Assembly (NCBI RefSeq): GCF_019649055.1
Contig: NW_026570241.1
Span: 496,001-560,000 of the forward strand
Reading direction: 5' to 3'
DNA length: 64,000 bases
Source: Paramacrobiotus metropolitanus
Taxonomy: Eukaryota > Tardigrada > Eutardigrada > Parachela > Macrobiotidae
The notes beneath the pieces are model-generated. The model ran no database searches, had not been told where the DNA came from, and was given only the letters and a program-made list of their open reading frames with translations. Positions 26,327 through 37,453 of this stretch are shown piece after piece. A program made the translations under genes and the position numbers. Each line of letters opens with the position of its first letter. The stretch's first letter is position 1.

Positions 26327-27321
26327 AAAGGGTGTTATCTGCAGTATGAATGCAGCATGTATCTGTACAAAAATATGTGCACAAAGTTCTATAAATACGT
26401 ACAACAGTAGCTACTTTGGCGTTGCGGCTATGTGAATACTTGAGGTTTTGCTGCTTGTTTATTGAGCCGATATTCTACGAATCTACAGTAATACTCGTAC
26501 ATGACTACAGGTATAAATAGATACTGCATGAAGAATTTTATTTGGCACAACCATTCACAGTACCAACATGACCTCATACTGTGATAAGACTGATCAAGGT
26601 ATGCGTATAGAATAATCATTTTCAATGGCAAAGTTTGCTTGTGTGCCGTATTTACTTTTTATCCGTAGCATCAGTGTCGAAGATCGCATTTGACGATACG
26701 AACGCAAAATTACCGATTACTGTACGGTAATTGCAGTGTAAGTTTTAATCATAACCGCTCACACAATTCAAAAATGCTGGTATTTCGACAGTCAGTATAA
26801 TCATGCATTTAGAAATTTACATAGCATCGAATCGTTCCCCAGTTTACATACATACAAGAACCGATACAAGAACTTTAGCGTACAATATGAGATAACGATA
26901 ACTACCCGTAAGTTGACAGCACCGCTTTTTGACATCGATTATGTCAGAAACACGACTTTGTCATTATCCTTGACAGTTACACGCATGTACGTCAAATACA
27001 TCCTGCGATCTGACATTATTCCTCGACAAAACTCTGGACAAAATTATGATGAAGTTATCCAAGTGTTTGAAAACGGGTGTTAAATTGTTAATGTGTTCGT
27101 CTGATCATGATGCTGCTTATTGCTGCAATCGATCCTCATCGAGGTTAGGCGTTTTGTATTAATTCAACTGTGCTTCGAATACAGATACTTCTATAAACGC
27201 TTCCCCGAAGAAAATTAAATGCGGTAGAATAAGTAAAGGTCGCGCAACGAAATGGCTTTCTAAACTACTACGGGTAGGTAACGACTTTTTCACTGTTTTG
27301 TTGCAAATCGGCTGGAAATAC
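26327..27321. other. Intergenic stretch, no gene seen
   Basis: AT-rich sequence between the Ig-domain gene and the receptor array, presumably including the first receptor's promoter. Confidence 0.5.
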
Positions 27322-29117
27322 ATGGATCTGAAAACAGAGCGGCTTTCAACGGGAATTTTGCGCTTGCATGTTAACGTTACTTTCTGGTTGAGTGCTATGC
27401 ACTTTTGTGGTTATTTCACGTCACCACCAAGAAAGTATGGACCAATATTCCAGGCTGCTCTTATTATATCCATTGGATTGCAATTTTCGTTTAACATCAT
27501 CAATTTTGATGTATTAGTGGCGGGAATTCCAATTACTAAAATATACAAATTTATTCTGACTGCGATCCCTTTTTATCTCGTTCCCTTTATAAGGGCTTTG
27601 GGTCCCGTTATCCTAATGTACAATAAATGCGATCTGGGCAGTTTGATGAAAAAATTCGTGGCGGATTTTGCAGTGTACTTTGCTCCATGCCATGTTGCAC
27701 TGATTATCCTCACTGGCTGCATGTTAGGTATTCCCCTGGCCTGCTTCACCGCAGTGAATTTTAGAGCAATTCCTGCTATGGCTCAAAACGAAAGTTCGGA
27801 ATTATTTCTGTTTTACCACGGCTTGGGCTCAGTAAGTCCACAACCACAGCGGTGTGCCTTACCGGATTTACTTTGTCAGGAATCTGCTATACCGGAATGA
27901 AATGTGCACAGGTGTTCATAGTGTTGTGGCCACTTAATTTCGGTTTCGCATGTCGATCTCTCATTATTCTCGCGAAAAAGCACCACCCATCGAAATGTCT
28001 TGTACAGCTTCTTCAGGATCACGCAGGTCTGCTTCGACTTTCGCAGCAATTAAACGAATGCTTCTCGTGGATCGCCGTCGTGGTTTTCTTGGAAGATGTA
28101 TTTTACTTCGTCATTGCGGCGCAAGACCTTGCGAATACGGCTGTTACCGGCGCCATGTGTGACCTTTTGACAGTTTCCATCATGATTTTGCATGCATCCA
28201 TCATGAGCGCACAATTGTGGACGTTTGTATTTTTGTTTGAGAAGGTACGTTTGTCGATACAAGAACACGACTGTGCTTGTTATAAAATCAACCACTTTGG
28301 TACGAGAGAGTTATTATTTTGTATATATACAAGTGCGATAGATTACACACAGTTTACACAGTTTGGTCAAGTTCAAAACAACTATGGTTTGTCACAGGTC
28401 GCGCGGCTTAACATCCATTCGAAGCTGATTATCTGAAGCCCAAATATGTATTACGCTCCCATGTAGGTTCACAAGCCGCTTTCTGTTTTACGTTTTATTG
28501 CAGAACAATGCATTTTTCAAGTTTTTACGGAACATTATCACTGAGCAAGATAAAGAAAACAACGTCTCCATTCTAATTACCAGACATGTTAACCGATGTA
28601 AAGGCATGCAGACGGGCGTCGCTTTGGGAGGAATCACCTTGACCCGAGAAAGGGTTGCCGGAGTAAGAAGCTTCCCTGCTTTAGTTACGGTTTTAGCAAA
28701 ATCGTCAATGTAACGGTACTAGTTTGATTGTACTCCATAAAGAGAAGTTACCAAAAACGCTAAAGAATTTATGTACAATTTGTATGAATTTATGTATGTC
28801 CAGGCACATAGCTCCGAACAAAACGCATACGCATCGAAAACTGTCTTCGTTTTAGGATATCTTGTAATGACGAAATATACTTGTATCGAGGATATAAATA
28901 TTACTAATTATGAACATTGTCCGCATACAAAAGAAATTCTAATCCAGTGTGCGGATGTCAACAGATATTCTGCAGCATATTTGGATATATCCTACTGGCG
29001 GCGCAGATTAGCGATACGGATGGCGACGACATACCCAGAAATACTCCTTCCGAACTTACTAGTAACCGCATGGTGATGTTATTCATATGCAACCGTAGCA
29101 GTTCCAGAACGCAATAG
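27322..29117 (+). pseudogene. Gustatory-receptor-like gene 1, frameshifted
   Basis: First member of a tandem array of seven-helix receptors. Exons 27322-28244, 28504-28662 and 28965-29117 have the same phase-0 junctions as the intact copies at 39.8 and 42.6 kb. Exon 1 encodes six hydrophobic segments and the family blocks FACRSL, NECFSWI and FLFEK. Exon 3 carries the TM7 block IFGYILLAAQI. Exon 1 is one nucleotide short: the frame beginning MDLKTERLSTG reaches FYHGLG near 27825, after which the homologous sequence (SKSTTTAVCLTGF) continues in another frame. No splice choice I tried restores the frame; the GTAAGT at 27832 does not match in phase. A recent pseudogene or a single-base assembly error are both possible. 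Confidence 0.7.
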
Positions 29118-29130
29118 ACGGTTGGTGCAC

Positions 29131-29170
29131 TGCGTTGCACTGCGTTGCACTGCGTTGCACTGCGTTGCAC
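29131..29170. repeat. 10-bp tandem repeat TGCGTTGCAC x4
   Basis: Four exact copies of TGCGTTGCAC begin 13 bp after the stop codon of receptor gene 1. The unit contains the palindrome GTGCAC at its junctions. Confidence 0.9.
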
Positions 29171-30609
29171 TTTTATTAGTTTTTATGATATACCCACGAA
29201 GTGAAGGTGGCGTCTAGAGCACACGTTCGCTATTACGAATTCGGCAACCACTATTTTCAGTGTTCGACGTTTTCCAACAACGCATCACCTGCGCTAGACA
29301 TTTTTAATAGTTGATTAATAGTTTTAATAGTTGATTAACATATGCCAATATCCTGAAATTATAACAATTTCAAACGTGTTGATCGACGCTGGATAAGTAT
29401 AAAGAATTTAACTGCACTCCAATATTAACTTTTGCGCATCAATATTGAATAACAAATTCGGATCTCGCGCTCCGTTACAAGATGAGCTGATGTTCGCACT
29501 CATCGCAATTTCAATACGAGTATAACGTGTCTTTTGCAACTGGCACAGGTTTTTCAGTACCTAGATAGATTTTGTTTTATGCGTGAGATTTAATTGGCAC
29601 ACTTATTGTAAAACTGAAATGCAGAGTGAGAATCATGTACAACAGTAAATGTTAGAAAATTGTATACCTTCAGGAAAAACGGGAATACATGGTACGTAAT
29701 ACGGGTGGTCAATTCTTCCAGATTCATAAAAATGTGCGTATACAATGAAAGTCCTTTCCCAAAGCTGACTTTAATAATTACTGTAGTAGATTCTAATAAG
29801 TGGATAACCACCTTCTGGTTGAAGGATTGACAGTAAGCATAGTATTACCAGGGAGCGCACAGCACGGTTAAGTTAATGCAAATAGTAGAATACTGGAAAT
29901 TTTTCGCGGGGAGTCTTGCGTTGATCTTCGATTTGTTCGATTAGCCATCATCATTAGCCTGCATCAGAACAGCATCTGAATTCTCAACAACCGAACAATT
30001 TTTTGCAGATTTTGCATTGCCAAAGTATTTCGTTCTACCAAGTGCTTAAGTTAAATGTACGTACTAAACGCAACCGCTCAGACAAATTAAGAATGCTGCA
30101 ACACATTAATTTAGATTATTACAAAACACCAAATTGTTTTCAATATGATTTACGCTCTTTGCGTACAACATGCTTGGAACATAAGTAATAGTTATAAACT
30201 AAGAAACGGAAGGCTTCGTCAAATTTTTGACATTCCTGCTTGCGAAACCCAGCTGTGCCAGCATCTTTGGCAGCTACGCGTACGCTATGATTGTCGGGTA
30301 CATATTTGACATGTACGAGTATTTCCTGACAGCGCTCTGAACAAATGAACAAGTATCGCAATACGGATGGTTGGTGTATTCAAATATTGGAGCGATCCAC
30401 AACATGAACCTGGGTCCTGAGGTAGCACCATGTGGCAGAGCATTTACAAATGTAGCAAATTATTACGTTTATCAGGCACAGATACTGGAAGATGTACTGC
30501 TACAGAAGAGACAGAGGTCACGCCACGAAAAAGGTTTTTTGTTAAGCAGCATAAGCTCTCGTTTAAATTTGTTTTGTCGGTTCTGCTGTAAATCAGCGGG
30601 AATTAATAC
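29171..30609. other. Spacer between receptor genes 1 and 2
   Basis: AT-rich and without a supportable gene. It should hold the promoter of receptor gene 2. Confidence 0.5.
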
Positions 30610-32375
30610 ATGGATTCGAAAACAAAGGGCATGCATACGCGAATTCTGCGACTGCATATTGCAGTCTGGTTAAATGCTATGCAAATTTGTGGATACTTCA
30701 CATCACCTCCAACGAAGTATCGGACAGTATTCCAAGTTTCTCTGGGCATTTACATTATATTGCAGTTTTCGTCTGACGTTGTAGGTTTCGATATTATGCT
30801 TGCTGGAATGTCAGTTGCTAAATTGTCCGAATTTTTCCTGACTATGATCTCCTTTTATCTTGTTCCCTTGGTAAGAGCATTTGGTCCCACTCTACTACTA
30901 TTGTCGAAAAGACTTGATCTTGGCAGTCTAATGAAAAATTTCGTGGCGGATTTTGCAGTGTACTTTGCTCCATGCAGTGTCGCGCTGATTGTCTTGACTG
31001 GATGTTTGCTTTGCATTCCCCTGGCCTACTCCACCGCAATTAATTTCAACGGGACTCTTGCTGATGCTCAAAATGAAACCTCGGAATTATTTCTGTTTTA
31101 TCACAACTTATGACTCAGTAAATCCATCTCAATAGCGGTATGCCTTACCACATTGACATTTGCAGGTATCTGCTACGCAGGAACGAAATGTGCGCAGGCC
31201 TTTGTAATACTTTGGCCACTTACTTTCGGTTTTGCATGTCGATCTCTCAGTATGTTTGCAAATAAAGGCAGCACATCGGAAAATCTCATACAGCTTCTTC
31301 AGAGCCACACAAATCTCATGCAACTCCTGCAGCAATTAAACGAATGCTTTTCGTGGATTGCAGCCGTGGTTCTCCTGGAGGATGCGGTCTACTTCGTTAG
31401 TGCAATATAACGACTTGCTGAAACTGCCGCTACCGGCTTTACTAATGACCTTTATACAATTTCCATCATGACAATGCATGGGTCTCTAATGAGCCTACAA
31501 TGGTGGGCGTCGGTATTTTTGTTTGACAAGGTACGACTCTTACTATAATTCTGGGGCTCTCGCATAAAGTTAGTTGCTGAGATTCTTAAGCACTTGTAAG
31601 TTGTAAGTAATTTACAGTAGTACGTGTCTTAACTGTACAACCGGTAAGCACCCGGTATGAAATCCAAAAATCGCTTAGCAGTCACGGCATCTTATGGTTA
31701 TCAGCGCATCAGCTTTCTGTTTTCAAACAGCTTTACTATTCTTCACGTTGCAGAATAAAGAATTTCTTCAGTTTTTACGGAACGTTACCATTAATCAAGA
31801 CAAGAAAAACCACGCCTCCAATTCAATAATCAGACATTTTAAGCGATGCAAAGACATGCAAACCGGCGTTGCTTTGGGAGGAATCACCCTAACCCGGGAA
31901 ACCGTTACTGCAGTAAGAACCGATCATGATATACCGTAGTTGCGCTTTTCAGCAGTCGGCATTTTATCAAAAGTTGCTAAATTGTTATCGTTATTCGTAA
32001 TAAGTACTGCTTGCAAGCCTTGTATAATATATTGCAAATCACCCGAGAGTACTGTAAACGCATCACTTTACAAGCATGAAAAGAGCATTTTTGTTATCGC
32101 TTAAGAATAATGGATAAATCTGCACAGCGGTCGCATGTTCTTGAATGTAGTAGTGTTCAATTTTGTGCAGAGAAGCAAGCACTCGACGTAGAAAAAAAGC
32201 GTTATTCTGTTAACAGATTTGTTGCGGCATATTTGGATACATCCTGCTGACTGCGCAGTTGAGTGATAAAGATGGCGTGAGCAGTTCCAGAAGTGCTCAC
32301 CCCGAAATTAACCGTATGGTCCTATCATCTATGTGCAACCATAGCAGTAACACTGTACAAATAGATTGCTTGTGA
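30610..32375 (+). pseudogene. Gustatory-receptor-like gene 2, two nonsense codons
   Basis: Closest relative of gene 1 (VADFAVYFAPC and the FACRSL and NECFSWI blocks are shared). Exons 30610-31530, 31754-31912 and 32217-32375 keep the family's phase-0 junctions, and exons 2 and 3 are open, ending in FGYILLTAQLSDKDG. Exon 1 has no indel but contains TGA at 31111-31113 and TAA at 31408-31410. The second replaces the CAA codon present in gene 1. All splice sites remain intact, so inactivation looks recent. Confidence 0.78.
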
Positions 32376-33329
32376 CTTTGGTTGGCGTAGTTTAATTACA
32401 TTTTGATTTGACTGTTATTATTTGAATTGTGGATTATGGAAAGATGTTTCTTGATGACTACCGCTCATTCAGCACAAGCTAGTATTCGTAATAAGGAGTA
32501 TCGCGTAATGAAATAGACATCATTACAAAATGCTGAGTTAAATAAAATAGTTATTAACTGCCCAGTATTCCTTCAGTACATGCACAATACGTTGTACCCG
32601 CGCGAGTCGCGAGTCGCGACTATGTTTTGCCACATGAGGGTGCTTTCCGGAAAAAGCCACTGCACACACACGCATGGGCTGCCCTCGATGTTCGTTTCAA
32701 CATCAGCAACGTCCAGCAGGAAACAAACAGGTAATTACAAATTTGCCGCTGAACAAGACATCCCAATACGCTATACTTCCTACGGATATTTCCTGCGCTG
32801 TAGTGATGTACTGCAGACTTAGTACTACGTTCAGAACGTATTGAATGTTTACGCAATAATTACGTAAATTGTTAACTTGATAAACGAAAAAAACGATAGA
32901 ATGTCGTGTCCGGAAAAGCCGGTGATGTTGGTCACGCAAACATACATTACAACGTTTTTATAACTGAACTGGCCATGTTTCAGAGAAACGCAATTTTGCA
33001 GCGCTCGAGAGAAGATGTTCAAAGTTCGAACGACAACGACCAGCAGCTACGCAGACAACAAGCAGTTATAACAAACATGCAATTCTGCTACAAACCAACC
33101 CGCTGATCGTATTAAGCAAACAGCTACGATTCTGGGTGCGCTGAATCAACACACCGATCCACCGTTATTATTACCCAATCTCCCCCGGGAAAACCGCGCA
33201 GGTGCAACCTCGTTTATTTTACTGCCTCGAGATTTCATCTCAGATTATCTTCGACTGCAAGTTGTACCTGTATCAATTTAATTGCTGGAAACCCAATTGG
33301 ATGTTTCAGTTTTTCTTCTAGATTATAAA
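32376..33329. other. Spacer upstream of the GPCR, no gene seen
   Basis: No supportable reading frame. A TTCTTCTAG just before the GPCR start (33313-33321) could be a 3' splice site for a 5' UTR intron. Confidence 0.4.
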
Positions 33330-34235
33330 ATGAACACCACAAACGTCACCGATGCAACGGCGATTTCCCAAAGCCAGTTATACTTCGACTGGACAGACTG
33401 GATATCCATGTCGTTTACCTTACTTTCATTTTCTCTTAACGCCATCGTCGCCGCGTTGTTTACCATTTATCGGCGTCTACGCACCCCTTTCACCGTTTAC
33501 TTTCTTGCTCTGACCTTTGGCAACGCCGTGTACTGCTTTCCCGTGTGGGCGGACATTCTGTGCTTCCACTGGGCCGATTTCTGCAAAGACCGCGTACTGT
33601 GCGCTGTGCATGTCTACGATGGATGGGTGATTAGCGCGGTGGCCCTCCACATCCACGTCCTCATTAGCGTCAACCGGGTGTGGGCGCTGTATTTCCCTAT
33701 TTCTTATCGCCGCCATCATACCGTGAAAACCGCCTGCTGGATCATCTTGACGGTGATTGTGTACGTGCATTTAATGTGCCTACCTGGTGTAATTCTCGAC
33801 GCTGTCTATAATAACATGCCTTCGAAGTTGTGCCGACTGGATCGATCCATGTTGCGGGCTTGGGTGAAGGTGGTCATGATTGTTGTTTATGATTTACCGG
33901 TGCTGTTGATGATTGGATGCTACGTATCCATCCTAATTGGTCAACACAAACGCCTTCGGATTGTACACTCACTGGGAAGCAGTTTCCCGGGTCGGCACAG
34001 TGGGTTTGCCGTGTTAACGACGCTGACCACTAGCGTGGTATTTTGCTGGACACCGTATAATCTTCTGGATACCCTGGACGCGTATTTTACTGTGTCGATG
34101 CCGGATGAGGTCCGCAACGCGACTTTTGTGTTGTATGTCCTGCAAAGTATGATGGATCCTCTGTTAATTGTTGCCAGTGTGTCTGACTTGCGCAGTACCG
34201 TCTTTAATTTGCTTCGCTGTAAAACGATACGGTGA
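33330..34235 (+). CDS. Rhodopsin-type (class A) GPCR, single exon
   Basis: Seven hydrophobic segments in 301 aa. The extracellular N-terminus has N-glycosylation sites (NTTNVTDAT). TM2 reads LALTFGNAVYCFP, with Asn in place of the usual Asp. The conserved TM3 Cys is in VLCAVHVYDG and the E/DRY position reads NRVWALYFP. TM6 has FCWTPYNLLD (CWxP) and TM7 has MMDPLLIVAS in place of NPxxY. The start at 33330 was chosen because the residues upstream contain no ATG in frame. The gene is intronless and sits inside the chemoreceptor array. The ligand cannot be inferred; the class is clear but no subfamily is recognised. Confidence 0.85.
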   Translation: MNTTNVTDATAISQSQLYFDWTDWISMSFTLLSFSLNAIVAALFTIYRRLRTPFTVYFLALTFGNAVYCFPVWADILCFHWADFCKDRVLCAVHVYDGWVISAVALHIHVLISVNRVWALYFPISYRRHHTVKTACWIILTVIVYVHLMCLPGVILDAVYNNMPSKLCRLDRSMLRAWVKVVMIVVYDLPVLLMIGCYVSILIGQHKRLRIVHSLGSSFPGRHSGFAVLTTLTTSVVFCWTPYNLLDTLDAYFTVSMPDEVRNATFVLYVLQSMMDPLLIVASVSDLRSTVFNLLRCKTIR

Positions 34236-36600
34236 TCAAAATAAGAATTAACAAAAAATCCTTGGAAATTTTGGTTTTTATCAAAATCTACACTCAGAAG
34301 TCATGGATCACATCAGTTGACATCGGAAATTGTCTAAATGTTAACGAGCATATATAATTATATTGTATGTCGCCTTTACCTTCGAAACGTGCTGCCTCGA
34401 TTAACGGGTAGGCAAATCGACGAAAATATTTAAGATTATCAAAAATTTGTATCCGTATTACGTATTGTGCTATAGGTACTTCGAGGTCGCGCACAATTAA
34501 AGCCATTCGATAAAAAGTCATCCATGTATTTCATGTTTATAGGAGCATGTTTATATGTTTCAGTAAAAGCACAATAATCAAGCAACAATCGAAATCCATG
34601 CACAGCTAAAGTGGCGATATCCCGACAGATCGAAGTTGGCGTAATTATTGAATATGCTGACAACTGTTCTTATGAAGCATATCTTCCTATACCAAAAGCA
34701 ATGGTATTAGTCAAAGAGAAAAAGCTGCATCTGAGTTGTCGCTGTTTTATGTGTTTTCAAATAATAACAGTACAAGGACTATTTCTCTTTTAAATATCAG
34801 CTGTTTTGATAGCCATTGACGCTCTCCTCTCGGCAAACATGTCTTCTCAAACTACGTGACAGTTGGCAGTTATGTATCTCACATTGGTATAGTGACAGCC
34901 CCATTGTATGCGAATCTGGTCGTATCTACGATAAGCTATCGAAAAGCGATTTAGATGTTTAAGTTAATACCATAAATTCGTTGCACTTTTAAGTTTAGTA
35001 TACGAGGTAAAGCTTGTGAAGCTCGGTCTTTTATAATGACATAACAAACAGACGCGCCAAGAAATTATGCCACCACCAGCCGGAAAGATTACGGCAAGAG
35101 TGCTGTGACTGCATGCAAACTGCAAAGCTAGCATCAGGCTACTTGTATCTATACAATCAGTCTACTGGCTTTGCTGGATTAGCCCTCCAGCGGGCGGTAC
35201 CCGAAGGAGCGAGAGTATCCTATTGAAAATTGGGATTTCCGATGAAAAAATTCATTTAAGAAAGGGAATTTTTTGTGAGCTTGTGCTGACCATAGGTCAG
35301 CGGTGGTGACTATGTCGCCTCCTGACACCAATGCCCATGGACGGTCTACAGCATAAAAACGTTTAATTCTGTAATAACCAGGCGAACAGTAATTAGGTAA
35401 AAGCAACAACTAAAACCTCATTAAATAGTACAAAAAGTACTTCAAAACAGAAGTAAAGAAGTGGTCAACGAACTTACCACTGGTCAGCAAAAAAAATGAA
35501 AACGTCCAAAACCCGTTTTCATGTGTTTTGACCACTACTACAGATAGAATACTGAAAATAGACGATGCTAACGATGTTCTTCCCACACCTTTCTTTATAT
35601 TCTCATATGAGACTCCAGGAAGGATTATTTTTGAATTTTAAGTTTGCATTTCTGTCGTTCTTATACTGGCCCATTGTCCGCGCTTACACTTTTCCCGGGT
35701 GTAACCGCAGATGCCAGTGTAATAAAGGCGGCGCGGAAAGTCCAGCTGCAGTGGTCGTTAGCGCCAAATCAGATATTAGTGGTCACTAACACTTTTTAGA
35801 GCGCGTTAGCGTTCGGAAGTAACTAGTAATGCTGCCGCTAAGGTGAACATCATCAATGTGCCCGCTTGCAATTACGTGATGCAGTTTGCAACCGCCCGAA
35901 ACTGATCTAAATTCAGAACCATGTTTCTTCAAAGCTGCGCAGCGCTCTCCCTTACCTTGCCCAAGCGATGCATCGATGCGTACAAACGCGGCAAAGCACA
36001 CGGTGTTGTGCCGCCATTTCACAGTGTTATTGCAACGGCGGTAGAATTACTGGACAGTCAGGGCGGTTTCCCTAAATTTTCTGTTTTCCGGAAGCCGACC
36101 GCCCGGGTTGTTGATTAGCGACAGCGTTTTTCGCCAGCTTTCGATAAACGGAACCGCGTGGTACATGTTTTGCATCCGAACCGACAGTAACTTATTCCGT
36201 TTCCGCAATAAAAAGAATCTGTCGAAAGTGCACCCGCCCGTGTATTCGAAACCCTTCATGTGCAATGGCGTTTAGCAAGCTTGAAGCAACACGTGTTTTT
36301 GACGGACAATGGCCTTGTAATCTGTGACTTTCAGATACCATGATGAACATTACTGAATAAAGCAATATCAATTGTACCTTGCTGATTAATTTCAAATTTG
36401 TCGAATTATCTACTCGAAAGTTATGGACTAAGGCATCGGAGAGCTCAGACAAGTCGAAATAAGTCGATTTTTGCGCACCCGTAGTTTTTAGATAACTTGA
36501 GACACAAGATTGAATAATGTTTTTAATACCGCATTAAAGTCCCTTATTGCTTATTACGATGTGGGATAACGAATAACTGTTGGCGATCGCTGGGGAAAAG
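34236..36600. other. Intergenic stretch, no gene seen
   Basis: AT-rich. A CGCCTCCTGAC word near 35310 recalls the hairpin at 36613, so degraded copies of the same element may be present. Reading frames at 35565-35789 and 36192-36452 look random. Confidence 0.4.
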
Positions 36601-36612
36601 ATCCCAAACACC

Positions 36613-36880
36613 TTGTCGCCTCCTGAACGCCAATGCGTTCAGGAGGCGACAATGCGTCAACGGGTTAAGGGGCAAAACTAAGCGTCTTCCAGCGTTCCCC
36701 TGTACTGCTGCCGTCACCCGCCTGGAAGTGACGTTACGGCAGTACATACGGTTAAATCTGGCACGGTACATAAGCACCATGTTCAGCTACACTACAACGT
36801 CAAACTCCAGTCGGGTGACAGCAGCAGTACAGGGGAACGGTAGAAGATGCCTGGTTTTTCCCCTAATGTCAATTTGTCGT
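36613..36880. mobile_element. Foldback element remnant with nested inverted repeats
   Basis: A perfect 18-bp hairpin (36613-36630 with 36635-36652, loop CAAT) is followed by larger inverted arms: 36692-36720 (CGTTCCCCTGTACTGCTGCC...) complements 36813-36842 with about one mismatch. More weakly, 36655-36691 complements 36843-36880. Confidence 0.6.
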
Positions 36881-36949
36881 TGGTCGGCGGAGTTTGTCGC
36901 AAAAGTTGAGACTGCAGCTATTTTGCAACGGTGTTTACAGTCAGTGGGG

Positions 36950-37012
36950 TGACGCTTCGGGTGACTGCTACGTGGGAACAAAATTCTCCCAGTCGTTCCT
37001 GGTGGTTGGTCG
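36950..37012 (+). pseudogene. Relic fragment of a gustatory-receptor-like gene
   Basis: The plus-strand frame around 36968-37008 reads CYVGTKFSQSFLVV, nearly identical to CYAGEKFSQSFLVV in the TM5 region of receptor gene 3. The flanking sequence does not continue the homology, so this is a short decayed piece between arms of mobile elements. Confidence 0.5.
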
Positions 37013-37453
37013 AAGATGCTTGGTCTAGTGTATAAACACCGGCGTAAACAAAGAACTACTACTTCCAGTAGTCAGTACTAGTACTGCTTCCTTGAATCGA
37101 TGTCTATAATACCGATCATGCAAATCTTGTTTCTTGTGTACCGTACAACCGTTAAACGAATGCTTCTGTTGAATGGAACTGGAAGCGATATTTGTCCCTA
37201 AAGACACCGTTCTGTTCATTTCCATTGTGCATGACCTAAATGCCATCGCCGGCACGACAAAAGAAGGTATGTAGAATGTTTGTCTAGGTGGTGCTCATGG
37301 GGATTATTGTTAGCGCGCAACTCTGCTCGACCCTGCTTATGGTGATACGTTCATTACTTTGATACTAGTACTTGTTTGTACTAACGAGCCAAAAGGACTT
37401 AGTTTCTCCCGAACTTGTATTAGGACCTTGATGGGTACGTACTACTCAAAACT

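Noticed and set aside
27832-27879. 48-bp intron (GTAAGT...CAG) to rescue receptor gene 1
   Set aside because: The exon would resume in the wrong phase and hit a stop, and the homologous bases are coding in genes 3 and 4.
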